This document shows, in pieces, positions 24,835 to 32,978 of a stretch of DNA of 64,000 nt. How positions within the stretch are numbered: the first letter of the stretch is position 1; the number at the start of each line of letters is the position of its first letter. A program made the translations under genes and the position numbers. Location: contig OZ244931.1 of the NCBI GenBank assembly GCA_965222215.1, positions 1,488,001-1,552,000 of the forward strand, given 5' to 3'. This DNA is from JABJAG01 sp965222215. GTDB lineage: Bacteria; Pseudomonadota; Alphaproteobacteria; UBA6615. The notes under the pieces were generated by a model. It had not been told where the DNA came from. It did no database searches and saw only the letters and a list, made by a program, of their open reading frames with translations.

Positions 24835-25373
24835 TGGACGACGAGCCACAGTCCCCGCCGGAGATGTCGAAAAAACCGTCAGGCGCGACCGCGCGCGGGG
24901 CCGCCCGGCTGCTTGCCGTGCAGGCGCTCTATCAGATGGAAATTCGTGGCGGAACGGCCGACGCGACGATCATGGAGTTTCTCCAGCACCGCACCGAGAT
25001 CGTCGACGAAGACGAGGACCGGAAGGTCCGGCTCGAAGCCGACAAGGCCCTGTTTGCCGATCTTGTATCCGGTGTCTCGAAGTCGCGTGAAGAGTTGATG
25101 AAGATCATCGATGGTTGCCTGGACAGCAAGACATCCGCGGTGCGGCTGGAGCCGTTGCTGCGCGCCATCCTGATGGCCGGGGCCTACGAGCTTCGAAGCC
25201 GTTCCGATATTCCGGCGAAGGCGACGATCAGCGAATACATGCACCTGACCGATGCGTTTTTTGACGCGAAGGAACCGGGGCTGGTCAATGCCGTCCTCGA
25301 CCGGTTGGCGCGCGTGGTCCGGGAGGATGAATTCATGCAGACGGAGCCGGCCGGCCATGGCGGCGGCGATTGA
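24834..25373 (+). CDS. nusB: Transcription antitermination factor NusB
   Basis: RNA-binding helical protein that joins NusE on boxA RNA during rRNA antitermination. The family parts are ARGAARLLAVQALYQMEI near the N-terminus and the C-terminal PAKATISEYMHLTDAFFDA with EPGLVNAVLDRLARVVR. The start ATG 24834 overlaps the ribH stop; the longer frame upstream is inside ribH and rejected. 179 aa, with a slightly long N-terminal tail. ribH-nusB-thiL order is widely conserved. Confidence 0.94.
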   Translation: MDDEPQSPPEMSKKPSGATARGAARLLAVQALYQMEIRGGTADATIMEFLQHRTEIVDEDEDRKVRLEADKALFADLVSGVSKSREELMKIIDGCLDSKTSAVRLEPLLRAILMAGAYELRSRSDIPAKATISEYMHLTDAFFDAKEPGLVNAVLDRLARVVREDEFMQTEPAGHGGGD

Positions 25374-26376
25374 CGAATTCGACCTGATTGCGCGGTATTT
25401 CGCGCCGCTGTCCGAATCGCTGCCGGGCGCGCTGGGCCTAACGGACGATGTCGGCATATTGCATGTGCCCGAAGGCCGGGAATTGGTGGTCTCAGCCGAC
25501 ACGATCGTCGCGGGCGTTCATTTTCCCGAGGACATGGGGGCAGCGGATATCGCACGCCGGGCACTTCGGGTGAACCTCTCCGATATCGCCGCAAAAGGCG
25601 CCACGCCCTGGGCTTACACGATGGCGCTGCAGCTTACCGATGCCGTCGATACGGCATGGCTTCAGGACTTCACGAATGCCCTCGCCGATGACCAGAAGGC
25701 TTTCGGTCCCGCGCTGCTCGGAGGCGACACGACCCGGACGCCTGGACCGCTCGCAATTAGCATTAATATTTTTGGGCAAACTATTGAAAACAAATCGATA
25801 AAACGATCTGGAGCGAGCGTCGGAGACGACGTCTATGTGACCGGCACGGTCGGCGATTCGATGCTCGGCCTTGCCGCCCTTCAGGGTCGGATGTCCTTCG
25901 AGAACGGTGCGGTGCGTGACGAACTTGTGGCGCGGTTCACGCATCCGCAGCCGCGCGTTTCCGTGGGGCCGGCCCTCGTGCCCTTCGCAAGCGCTGCGGC
26001 GGACGTATCGGACGGTCTGACAGCCGATCTCGGTCACATTTGCAGTGCGTCGAAGGTCGCGGCCCGAATCGAATTGCCGGAGGTGCCTTTATCGCCCGCC
26101 GCCATGGCGTCGGTAACGGACAATCAACCATTGCGCCTTAGTCTGCTGTCGGGTGGAGACGACTACGAAATTGTCTTCACCGCCCCCGAATCGGTGCGTG
26201 CTGCGATTGCGGACGTATCTGTCGAGACGGGGGTCGCGATCACGCGTATCGGCCGGACGGTCGCGCGCGAGAGCCAAAAGCGCCCGGTCGTTGTTTGTGA
26301 CGACGCGGGCCGTGAACTGGATACGGGCGATGGCGGATTCCGGCACTTCAGACAAGAAGACCCGCGCGGAGCATGA
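25357..26376 (+). CDS. thiL: Thiamine-monophosphate kinase
   Basis: Phosphorylates thiamine phosphate to thiamine diphosphate, the active cofactor. Seen: LTDDVGILHVPEGRELVVSADT (metal-binding Asp residues), ALRVNLSDIAAKGATPWAYT, ALLGGDTTRTPGPLAISI, AAADVSDGLTADLGHI and SGGDDYEIVFTAP. The chosen ATG (25357) overlaps nusB by 17 nt; earlier in-frame starts lie deep in nusB. Length 339 aa. The final 47 nt overlap the fliL-like gene if that gene starts at 26330. Confidence 0.94.
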   Translation: MAAAIDEFDLIARYFAPLSESLPGALGLTDDVGILHVPEGRELVVSADTIVAGVHFPEDMGAADIARRALRVNLSDIAAKGATPWAYTMALQLTDAVDTAWLQDFTNALADDQKAFGPALLGGDTTRTPGPLAISINIFGQTIENKSIKRSGASVGDDVYVTGTVGDSMLGLAALQGRMSFENGAVRDELVARFTHPQPRVSVGPALVPFASAAADVSDGLTADLGHICSASKVAARIELPEVPLSPAAMASVTDNQPLRLSLLSGGDDYEIVFTAPESVRAAIADVSVETGVAITRIGRTVARESQKRPVVVCDDAGRELDTGDGGFRHFRQEDPRGA

Positions 26377-26896
26377 GGCGGAAATCCGCGCCATGCGCGC
26401 GGGCAAGGGCGCGGACGACGGAAAGCCGAAAAAGGGCAAGAAGAAGCTGCTTGTCCTTCTGTTGGTCCTGCTGCTCGCCGGAGGCGGAGCGGGGTACAAG
26501 TTCCTTCTGGCGAAGCCGGACCCCGAAGTCGCCGAGGCACCCGAGCCGGAACCGGAACCCGAGAAGGCCCAGCCGGAAGACCTCGTTTATATCAACCTCG
26601 ACCCCTTGTTCGTGCCCTTCAGCACGGCCGAAGGACAGCATCACAAGATCGTTGTGATCCTGTCGCTTGAGGTCGAGCGGACGAACAAGAGCGACAAGCA
26701 TGTGCGTGCGGTCATGCCAAAACTGCGCGAAGCATATGTCCGCTCACTCACGGCCAGGCCGTTTCCGGGCACGGAGGACGGCTCTATCGAGACCGTCTAT
26801 CTCAAGAACCGCATTCGGGCCGAGAACAATCGAATCCTGGGTATCGGTGTCGTGAATGACGTGCTCGTCCGCGATATCCGCGTTCTGGCCGGGTGA
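26330..26896 (+). CDS. fliL: FliL-family flagellar basal-body protein
   Basis: Inner-membrane protein that supports the stator and modulates flagellar torque. The 188-residue product has a charged N-terminus, one membrane helix (LLVLLLVLLLAGGGAGYKFLL, about residues 41-61), an acidic Glu/Pro linker (PEPEPEPEKAQPED) and a C-terminal FliL domain (LVYINLDPLFVPF, ILSLEVE, LKNRIRAENNRILG). An internal ATG at 26393 would remove the 47-nt overlap with thiL and is also plausible. Its place next to thiL, away from other flagellar genes, is unusual but the motA/motB genes are also in the window. Confidence 0.78.
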   Translation: MADSGTSDKKTRAEHEAEIRAMRAGKGADDGKPKKGKKKLLVLLLVLLLAGGGAGYKFLLAKPDPEVAEAPEPEPEPEKAQPEDLVYINLDPLFVPFSTAEGQHHKIVVILSLEVERTNKSDKHVRAVMPKLREAYVRSLTARPFPGTEDGSIETVYLKNRIRAENNRILGIGVVNDVLVRDIRVLAG

Positions 26897-26909
26897 GCAG
26901 GCCCCCGAT

Positions 26910-27350
26910 ATGAAGAACACGTTCCGCCCGCTGTTTTTGCTTGCGATCATCGTCTGGATGTTTGCGGCCCTGGGTATCGCGCTGACACCGGCATCGGCGG
27001 CGGATGCCGAGGAGGAAGCACCCGACGACGGCGTGCCGGAACACTATTACGTCAAGCTCGACGCCATCACGGTGACACTGTTCGGCACCGATACAGTCGA
27101 CGGTCTCTACACGGTTGCGCCGACACTGGAGATCGCGGAGGCCGATCAGCGCCAGACCGTCCTGGACAAGCGATCGAAACTCCGCGACGCGATGTTTACA
27201 GAGCTCCATAACCTGGTCGCCCGCCGGAAGAGCGCGCGCATTCCTCTGGATGCGGTGAAAGCGCATTTGCGTGCCGTCGCACGGCGTACGCTCGGAGACG
27301 ATATCGTCGTCGACCTCTATGTCGAAAACGTCCTGCGCAAGGATGGCTGA
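26910..27350 (+). CDS. Exported protein with FliL-like domain
   Basis: 146 aa, starting at ATG 26910, only 13 nt after the fliL-like gene. Residues 6-30 are a cleavable-looking signal (PLFLLAIIVWMFAALGIAL, then TPASAA). The rest, HYYVKLDAITVTLFGTDTVD followed by DKRSKLRDAMFTELHNLVAR and DIVVDLYVENVLRKDG, follows the strand-helix order of the FliL periplasmic domain: surface strands, a helix with conserved RDAM/L, and a final strand. It is therefore likely a second, soluble or weakly anchored FliL relative. Its role is inferred only from this similarity and position. Confidence 0.65.
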   Translation: MKNTFRPLFLLAIIVWMFAALGIALTPASAADAEEEAPDDGVPEHYYVKLDAITVTLFGTDTVDGLYTVAPTLEIAEADQRQTVLDKRSKLRDAMFTELHNLVARRKSARIPLDAVKAHLRAVARRTLGDDIVVDLYVENVLRKDG

Positions 27351-27413
27351 CGCAGACCAGCTATTCACACAGCGGACTTGTATTTTCCCCGGCCTTGGCG
27401 GAATGTCCGCCGC

Positions 27414-28607
27414 ATGAACATGACAATTGAACGCCGGAATGTCGGTCTGCTGGCTTTCTGCCAGGCGCTCGGCCAGACCCAGATGGTCCTGATCTTTTCC
27501 GTCTCGTCGATCATCGGCGCGTCGATAGGCCCGAATCCGGGTTGGGCGACCGTGCCCATCACGATCCAGTTCCTTCTGATGACGACGTCGACGATCCCGG
27601 CCGCCCTGCTGATGAAGAAAATCGGCCGCGCCAACGGGTTTATCGTCTTCCTCATCATCGGTTGTGCCGGTGCCGGCCTGATGATCTACGCCCTGTATCT
27701 CCAGAGCTTCATTCTGTTCTGTGCGGGCTCGGCCCTGTTCGGCGCTTCGGCCGGTGCGAACCAGCAACTGCGTTTCGCCGCGGTTGACGCGGCCAGCGAC
27801 GACTTCCGCAAGAAGGCGGTCAGTCTTGTGATCGCCGGCGGCGTTTTCGCCGGATTTGCCGGTCCGACCCTGTCTTCTCTCGGCTACGACCTGATCAACC
27901 CGATTCTCTATGGCGGCGTTTATCTGGTGATTGTCGCCATGCAGGTGCTGATGATCATCCTGCTCAAGTTCACCGACATTCCGCCGCCGTCGGAGCAGGA
28001 ACGCACAGGCCATGTGCGCCCGATGAGCGAGATTGCGCGTCAGCCGGCCTTTATCGTCGCTCTGATGAGCGGGATGATCGGCTACGGCGTGATGAACTTC
28101 GTGATGCTGTCGACGCCGATATTCATGCATCTCCACCCGACCCATCCGTTCGGTCAGCTCGACATCAACAACGTGATCATGTGGCACGTGGTCGGGATGT
28201 TCGCGCCGGGTCTGTTCACGGGCTGGCTCATCAAGAAATACGGCGACGTGAATATCATCCTCGCCGGCGCGGTGATTTCGGTGGTCTGTCTGGCTGTCAA
28301 TTTCAGCGGCGATTCACTGTGGCATCTGCGGATCGGGATGGCGCTGGTCGGGCTGGGCTGGAACTTCATGTTCACGGCGGGCACGACCCTGCTGCTCAGC
28401 ACCTACACCCCGGCCGAAAAGGCCAAGGTACAGGGGATCAACGACTTCTTTGTGTTCGGCACGGTCGCGACCTGCTCGCTCCTGGCCGGGGTTGTCTACA
28501 ACGCCTTCGGCTTTATCGCCGTGAACCTGGCCTCGGTGCCGTTGTTGATCGCCGTGGTGCTTGCGGTCTTCTGGCTCCAGATGCGGCGTCGCGCCGTTCC
28601 GGCCTGA
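27414..28607 (+). CDS. Major facilitator superfamily transporter
   Basis: Twelve-helix membrane carrier, 397 aa, with hydrophobic segments throughout (for example FIVFLIIGCAGAGLMIYALYL, GGVYLVIVAMQVLMIILL) and the inter-helix motif MKKIGRANGF near residue 65. A GNK/RXXGR-type signature is weak. ATG 27414 (MNMTIERRN) is chosen over an upstream start at 27378; ATG 27420 is also possible. No adjacent gene hints at a substrate. It belongs to no clear drug or sugar subfamily by eye. Confidence 0.82.
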   Translation: MNMTIERRNVGLLAFCQALGQTQMVLIFSVSSIIGASIGPNPGWATVPITIQFLLMTTSTIPAALLMKKIGRANGFIVFLIIGCAGAGLMIYALYLQSFILFCAGSALFGASAGANQQLRFAAVDAASDDFRKKAVSLVIAGGVFAGFAGPTLSSLGYDLINPILYGGVYLVIVAMQVLMIILLKFTDIPPPSEQERTGHVRPMSEIARQPAFIVALMSGMIGYGVMNFVMLSTPIFMHLHPTHPFGQLDINNVIMWHVVGMFAPGLFTGWLIKKYGDVNIILAGAVISVVCLAVNFSGDSLWHLRIGMALVGLGWNFMFTAGTTLLLSTYTPAEKAKVQGINDFFVFGTVATCSLLAGVVYNAFGFIAVNLASVPLLIAVVLAVFWLQMRRRAVPA

Positions 28608-28774
28608 ATGTATTCGGGCCGGGTCGCCTCGCCCTTATGTCCCGGTTGCCATGACCCCGCCTTTTTGGCATGTTCCCGCCGCTTTTGAGGGGGCTGGCTG
28701 ATTCGAGCCGGTCTTGCGTCGGGGCGGCGTTCGTTGCCCCGCGCAGATAACATCGAAACCAAAGGACAATAACA

Positions 28775-30895
28775 ATGGCTCCTATCGTCTGGTTCGCCAT
28801 CGCGTGTGGCGGTCTGGCTGTGTTGTACGGGGTTTGGGCGTCGCGCTCGATCCTGGCGGCCAGTGCAGGCACCGAACGGATGCAGGAAATCGCCGGTGCT
28901 ATTCAGGAAGGCGCAGCTGCCTACCTGAACCGCCAGTACCGTGCGATCGGCATCGTCGGCATCGTCGTTGCGGTGATTCTCTTCTTCCTGCTCGGCTGGA
29001 TGGTCGCGCTGGGCTTTGTCATCGGTGCGGTGCTGTCAGGCGCGGCCGGCTACATCGGGATGCACATCTCGGTGCGCGCCAACGTGCGCACGACCGAGGC
29101 ATCGCGCAGCAGCATGGCCGAGGGTCTGTCCATCGCTTTCCGCTCGGGTGCGGTGACCGGCATGCTCGTCGCCGGTCTCGCGCTTCTGGCCGTCGCCGGT
29201 TACTTCGGTTTCATGGTCTGGATGCAGCAGCAGGGCAGCGCCACGGGCCGCGATATGATCGACGCGCTCGTCGCGCTCGGCTTCGGTGCCTCGCTGATCT
29301 CGATCTTTGCCCGTCTGGGCGGCGGCATCTTCACCAAGGGTGCGGATGTGGGCGCCGACCTCGTCGGTAAGGTCGAAGCGGGCATCCCGGAAGACGATCC
29401 GCGCAACCCGGCCGTGATCGCCGATAACGTCGGCGACAATGTCGGCGACTGCGCGGGCATGGCGGCCGACCTGTTCGAGACCTACGCCGTGACCGTCGTC
29501 GCGACCATGGTGCTGATCTCGATCTTCCTGCTCGGCGACCCGCTGCTCAACCAGATGATGGTCTATCCGCTGGCCATCGGCGGCATCTGCATCATCGCCT
29601 CGATCATCGGCACCTTCTTCGTTCGCCTGGGCGCCAGCCAGAACATCATGGGTGCGCTTTACAAGGGCTTCATCGCCTCGGCCGTGCTTTCCATCGTCGG
29701 TATCGGCATCGTGACCCAGTGGGTTCTCGGCTTCGATGCCCAGATCACGGTTGGCGCGCTGTCCTTCTCGGGCATGGATATCTTCCTGTGCGCCATCGTC
29801 GGCCTGGTCGTGACCGGACTCCTGATCTGGGTGACCGAGTACTACACCAGCACCGAATATCGCCCGGTGCGTTCGGTGGCCCAGGCTTCGACGACGGGGC
29901 ACGGCACCAATGTGATCCAGGGCCTTGCCGTCTCCATGGAGGCGACGGCTATTCCGGCACTGATCATCTGTGCGGCGATCATCGTCTCCTTCCTGCTGGC
30001 GGGCCTCCTGGGCATCGCCATCGCCGTGACGGCGATGCTGGCGCTGACGGGCATGGTCGTGGCGCTCGACGCGTACGGTCCGGTGACCGACAACGCGGGT
30101 GGCATCGCCGAAATGGCGGAGCTCGACGAGAGCGTGCGCAACACCACCGACGCGCTTGACGCGGTCGGCAACACCACCAAGGCGGTGACCAAGGGCTATG
30201 CCATCGGTTCCGCAGGCCTGGGTGCGCTGGTGCTGTTCGCGGCCTACACGTCGGACCTCGACTTCTTCATCGCGACCGCCGTTCCGGGCGGATACTTCGA
30301 GGGTGTCGAACTCGACTTCTCGCTGCGTAACCCGTACGTCGTGGTCGGCCTGTTCGTGGGCGGCATGCTGCCGTTCCTGTTCGGGGCGCTGGGCATGACG
30401 GCTGTCGGCCGCGCGGCTGGTGCTGTCGTGGTCGAGGTGCGTCGCCAGTTCAAGGAGATTCCGGGCATCATGGAAGGCACGGGCAAGCCGGAATACGGCA
30501 AGTGCGTGGACATGCTGACCCGTGCGGCCATCAAGGAGATGATTATCCCCTCGATGCTGCCGGTGCTTTCTCCGATCGTGCTGTTCGTCGTTATCCTGGC
30601 GATCGGCGGCAAGTCGGCGGCGTTCTCCTCGCTCGGCGCGATGCTTCTGGGCGTGATCGTGACGGGCCTGTTCGTCGCGATCTCCATGACTGCCGGCGGC
30701 GGCGCATGGGACAATGCGAAGAAGTACATTGAGGACGGCAACCACGGCGGCAAGGGCTCCGACGCCCACCATGCCGCGGTGACCGGTGACACGGTCGGCG
30801 ATCCCTACAAGGATACCGCCGGTCCCGCCGTCAATCCGATGATCAAGATCACGAACATCGTCGCGCTGCTGGTGCTTGCCGTTCTGGCCCACTAG
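28775..30895 (+). CDS. hppA: Membrane-bound proton-translocating pyrophosphatase
   Basis: Couples pyrophosphate hydrolysis to proton export across the inner membrane. The 706-residue protein has about 16 membrane segments. Substrate-site motifs are intact: KGADVGADLVGKVEAGIPED, NPAVIADNVGDNVGDCAGMA and the C-terminal DNAKKYIE with DTVGDPYKDTAGPAVNPM. At the cation-selectivity position the sequence reads GNTTKA with Lys469, which marks the K+-independent H+-pumping class. It is monocistronic and closed by a strong terminator. Confidence 0.95.
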   Translation: MAPIVWFAIACGGLAVLYGVWASRSILAASAGTERMQEIAGAIQEGAAAYLNRQYRAIGIVGIVVAVILFFLLGWMVALGFVIGAVLSGAAGYIGMHISVRANVRTTEASRSSMAEGLSIAFRSGAVTGMLVAGLALLAVAGYFGFMVWMQQQGSATGRDMIDALVALGFGASLISIFARLGGGIFTKGADVGADLVGKVEAGIPEDDPRNPAVIADNVGDNVGDCAGMAADLFETYAVTVVATMVLISIFLLGDPLLNQMMVYPLAIGGICIIASIIGTFFVRLGASQNIMGALYKGFIASAVLSIVGIGIVTQWVLGFDAQITVGALSFSGMDIFLCAIVGLVVTGLLIWVTEYYTSTEYRPVRSVAQASTTGHGTNVIQGLAVSMEATAIPALIICAAIIVSFLLAGLLGIAIAVTAMLALTGMVVALDAYGPVTDNAGGIAEMAELDESVRNTTDALDAVGNTTKAVTKGYAIGSAGLGALVLFAAYTSDLDFFIATAVPGGYFEGVELDFSLRNPYVVVGLFVGGMLPFLFGALGMTAVGRAAGAVVVEVRRQFKEIPGIMEGTGKPEYGKCVDMLTRAAIKEMIIPSMLPVLSPIVLFVVILAIGGKSAAFSSLGAMLLGVIVTGLFVAISMTAGGGAWDNAKKYIEDGNHGGKGSDAHHAAVTGDTVGDPYKDTAGPAVNPMIKITNIVALLVLAVLAH

Positions 30896-30918
30896 AAGCG
30901 TTCGAAATGCATTGAGCA

Positions 30919-30947
30919 CCCCGGGGCCTTGCGGCCCCGGGGTTTTT
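30919..30947 (+). terminator. Rho-independent terminator of hppA
   Basis: Stem CCCCGGGGCC (30919-30928) / GGCCCCGGGG (30933-30942), 10 bp perfect, loop TTGC, followed by TTTTT and ATTT. It closes hppA and lies between hppA and the convergent bamE. Confidence 0.92.
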
Positions 30948-30961
30948 ATTTCGGAGGTTGC

Positions 30962-31402
30962 CTACTGACCGCCCGAGGCGAAGCGGCCGACGTTGCCGAA
31001 GAGCTGCTGGAGAATGGACAGTTCGTTGCCGGCGGTCGGCGTGACCCGGCTGACGAGTTCGACTTCCTTCTTGTCGTTTTCGGTGTAGGTCACAATATCT
31101 TCAACCACACCTTCGTCGTCGAAAACCACGGCGACGATCTTGCGCTCGAGCAGTTCGGGCTCGAAGAAGGCGGTTCTTTCGGTACGCTCCGACATGTAGT
31201 ACCAGACGTTTTCGCGGAAAACGCCCTGCGTCGAAGGCGTTCCGAGAGCGGTTTCGACATCCCGGCGACTGCTCGAGCCGGGTTCGATCTCGGCAAGCAC
31301 ATCGGGATCCGGTTGCTGGCCATGGACAACCACAACTGGCGTGCAGGCTGTGAGGGCCGACAACAAAACCAGGACACGACCGTGACGGACGAGAAAGTTC
31401 AT
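30962..31402 (-). CDS. bamE: Outer-membrane assembly lipoprotein BamE (SmpA/OmlA)
   Basis: Small lipoprotein of the BAM complex that inserts outer-membrane beta-barrels. The signal ends in a lipobox with Cys20 (LLSALTAC). The SmpA/OmlA core is GSSSRRDVETALGTPST, then NVWYYMSERTERTAFF and VVAVVFDDEGVVEDI-like strands. Length 146 aa. It faces hppA and diverges from the cytochrome-chaperone gene with 119 nt between. No other BAM gene is adjacent. Confidence 0.9.
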   Translation of the reverse strand: MNFLVRHGRVLVLLSALTACTPVVVVHGQQPDPDVLAEIEPGSSSRRDVETALGTPSTQGVFRENVWYYMSERTERTAFFEPELLERKIVAVVFDDEGVVEDIVTYTENDKKEVELVSRVTPTAGNELSILQQLFGNVGRFASGGQ

Positions 31403-31521
31403 ATTTTTTGCAACACGTTAGGGGCGGTTCAAAACCGTAAATCGGCGCCGACGATGGCACCCGCTCTTTCGCCGTGTCAACATCGCGCTCTGCGCGCCGT
31501 ACGACCTTGGGAAGGTCTGCC

Positions 31522-32088
31522 ATGCTGAGCCGGATTCGCGAACGCCGCGACAACCGGGAACTCGCCGGGCGCCTTCATGAACGTCTCGTCGAGCAGTCCC
31601 GGCTTGCCCCGTTTTATGCCGAATTCGGTGTGCCCGATACGATGCTGGGCCGCTATGAAATGGTCTGTCTGCACGCCTATCTCGTGCTGACGCGGATGAA
31701 GCGGGAAGGCGACCGGGGCAAGCGCGTGGCGCAAACCCTTCACAACAAACTGTTCGACGATTTCGACATCGCGTTGCGTGAGGTTGGCCTGGGTGACATG
31801 GGTATCGGCAAGCGCATCAAGAAGCTCGCGCGCAATCTGCATGGTCGAATTTCTGCCTACGATGCCGGTCTCGCCGCGGGCGACCGGGAACTTGGAGACG
31901 CCCTGCGGCGTAATATGTACGCCAGTGCCGAACCGACAGACGAAGAGGTTTCGGGCATGATCGACTATGTCCGCGCGGCCCGCCGGGAAATTGACGGTTG
32001 TCCGGGTGACGCCCTGTTCGAGGGCCGGCCTGCATTTGTCGATCCGGCGGTTGTCGTTTCCGAGGGGCGCGGGGAGACGGTGTCGTGA
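31522..32088 (+). CDS. Ubiquinol-cytochrome c chaperone (CBP3/UQCC1 family)
   Basis: Homologue of the mitochondrial Cbp3 factor needed for cytochrome b synthesis and bc1 complex assembly; 188 aa. The segment RYEMVCLHAYLVLTRMKREG and KLFDDFDIALREVGLGDMGIGKRIKKLARNLHGRI, read in two halves around residues 45 and 85, match the family domain. ATG 31522 (MLSRIRERR) is chosen over an earlier in-frame start at 31474. Its stop overlaps the DUF177 gene by 4 nt, the usual alphaproteobacterial order. Confidence 0.86.
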   Translation: MLSRIRERRDNRELAGRLHERLVEQSRLAPFYAEFGVPDTMLGRYEMVCLHAYLVLTRMKREGDRGKRVAQTLHNKLFDDFDIALREVGLGDMGIGKRIKKLARNLHGRISAYDAGLAAGDRELGDALRRNMYASAEPTDEEVSGMIDYVRAARREIDGCPGDALFEGRPAFVDPAVVVSEGRGETVS

Positions 32089-32609
32089 CAGAGACCGCGG
32101 ACGGCGCCGAACTGGACAGGCGCTTCAATGTAGCCGGGCTGGACGTGGCCGAGATCACACCGTTGCGCATCGAAGCGAGTGCCGACGAATGTGCGGCCAT
32201 CGCGAGGCGGCTGGACATCCTGGCCGTGAAAACGCTCGTCGCGGCCCTGACTGCGGTGCGGGAGGATTCCGGCGATATCTCGGTCTACGGCAGCGTGTCG
32301 GCCGATGTCGAGCAGGCGTGCGTCGTGTCGCTGGAGCCTGTGGCGGAACAGGTGAAAGTCGATATATCGCAACGTTTTACGGTACGGGCGGACGAGGAAG
32401 AAGGCGAAGATGAGGACCCGTTCGAGCCAATTGTCGATGACGAAATCGATATCGGCGAGGTGATTGTTCAGAACCTGGCGCTCGCGCTGGATCCCTATCC
32501 TCGTGCGGCTGGCGCGGTGTTCGAGCCGGTCGATGACGATGAAGGCGTACCGTCGGGGCCTTTTGCGGCACTGGCGCAATTACGTGACGGAGACGGAAAA
32601 AAGGAATAA
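32085..32609 (+). CDS. yceD: DUF177/YceD family protein
   Basis: Cytoplasmic protein of the YceD family, almost always located just before rpmF and implicated in 23S rRNA accumulation. 174 aa with GTG start overlapping the preceding stop (GTGA). Acidic stretches (ADEEEGEDEDPFEPIVDDE) and the signature DIGEVIVQNLALALDPYPRA near residue 125 are typical. The two cysteines expected in some homologues are not both present. Downstream 132 nt contain the predicted rpmF promoter. Confidence 0.85.
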   Translation: MTETADGAELDRRFNVAGLDVAEITPLRIEASADECAAIARRLDILAVKTLVAALTAVREDSGDISVYGSVSADVEQACVVSLEPVAEQVKVDISQRFTVRADEEEGEDEDPFEPIVDDEIDIGEVIVQNLALALDPYPRAAGAVFEPVDDDEGVPSGPFAALAQLRDGDGKKE

Positions 32610-32655
32610 GACGTTTCGCAAGCGCTTGTTTCAGACAAGAAATCTTGCGATTCGC

Positions 32656-32684
32656 TTGCCCGGCGGTGCATTTTTGGATATCTA
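32656..32684 (+). promoter_or_regulatory. rpmF: Predicted promoter of rpmF-plsX-fabH
   Basis: -35 TTGCCC (32656-32661), 17-nt spacer, -10 TATCTA (32679-32684), 58 nt before the rpmF start. Spacing is ideal and both boxes match the vegetative consensus at four of six positions or better. It would allow ribosomal protein L32 to be expressed independently of yceD. Confidence 0.4.
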
Positions 32685-32741
32685 GCAGCCGCCTTCCGGC
32701 ATTTGCAGAATTTTCAGACTTCCCCCTGAAAGGGAAAACAC

Positions 32742-32927
32742 ATGGCTGTACCCAAGAAAAAAGTTTCGAAATCGCGTCGGAACATGCGGCGTTCGCATGA
32801 TTCCCTGAAGCAGCCGGCCTACGTTGAGGACCAGGATACGGGTGAATTCCATCGCCCGCATCACGTCGATATGAAGACGGGCCACTACAAAGGTCGTCAG
32901 GTTATCGAGGTTAAGGAGAAGATCTAA
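32742..32927 (+). CDS. rpmF: 50S ribosomal protein L32
   Basis: 61-residue L32: MAVPKKKVSKSRRNMRRSHD, then a C-terminal HVDMKTGHYKGRQVIEVKEK. The second half lacks the CXXC zinc pairs of some L32 forms, so it is the zinc-independent type usual in Alphaproteobacteria. GAAAGGGAAAA provides the ribosome site. It sits between yceD and plsX, as in most Proteobacteria. Confidence 0.96.
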   Translation: MAVPKKKVSKSRRNMRRSHDSLKQPAYVEDQDTGEFHRPHHVDMKTGHYKGRQVIEVKEKI

Positions 32928-32978
32928 CTCCAGAGACCTGTTTCCGGGCGCCTCTTGCCCGGTGGGGAGGCGGGCCCG

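Noticed and set aside
26802..28187. 461-codon leftward ORF opposite the FliL-like and MFS genes
   Set aside because: Antisense frame to recognised genes; composition (Arg/His/Asp-rich) is that of a shadow.
29036..30919. 627-codon leftward ORF opposite hppA
   Set aside because: hppA is unambiguous and highly conserved; the opposite frame is very rich in Asp/His/Arg and matches nothing.
32625..32639. Hairpin CTTGT/ACAAG after yceD as a terminator
   Set aside because: Only 5 bp and no T-run after it; too weak to call.
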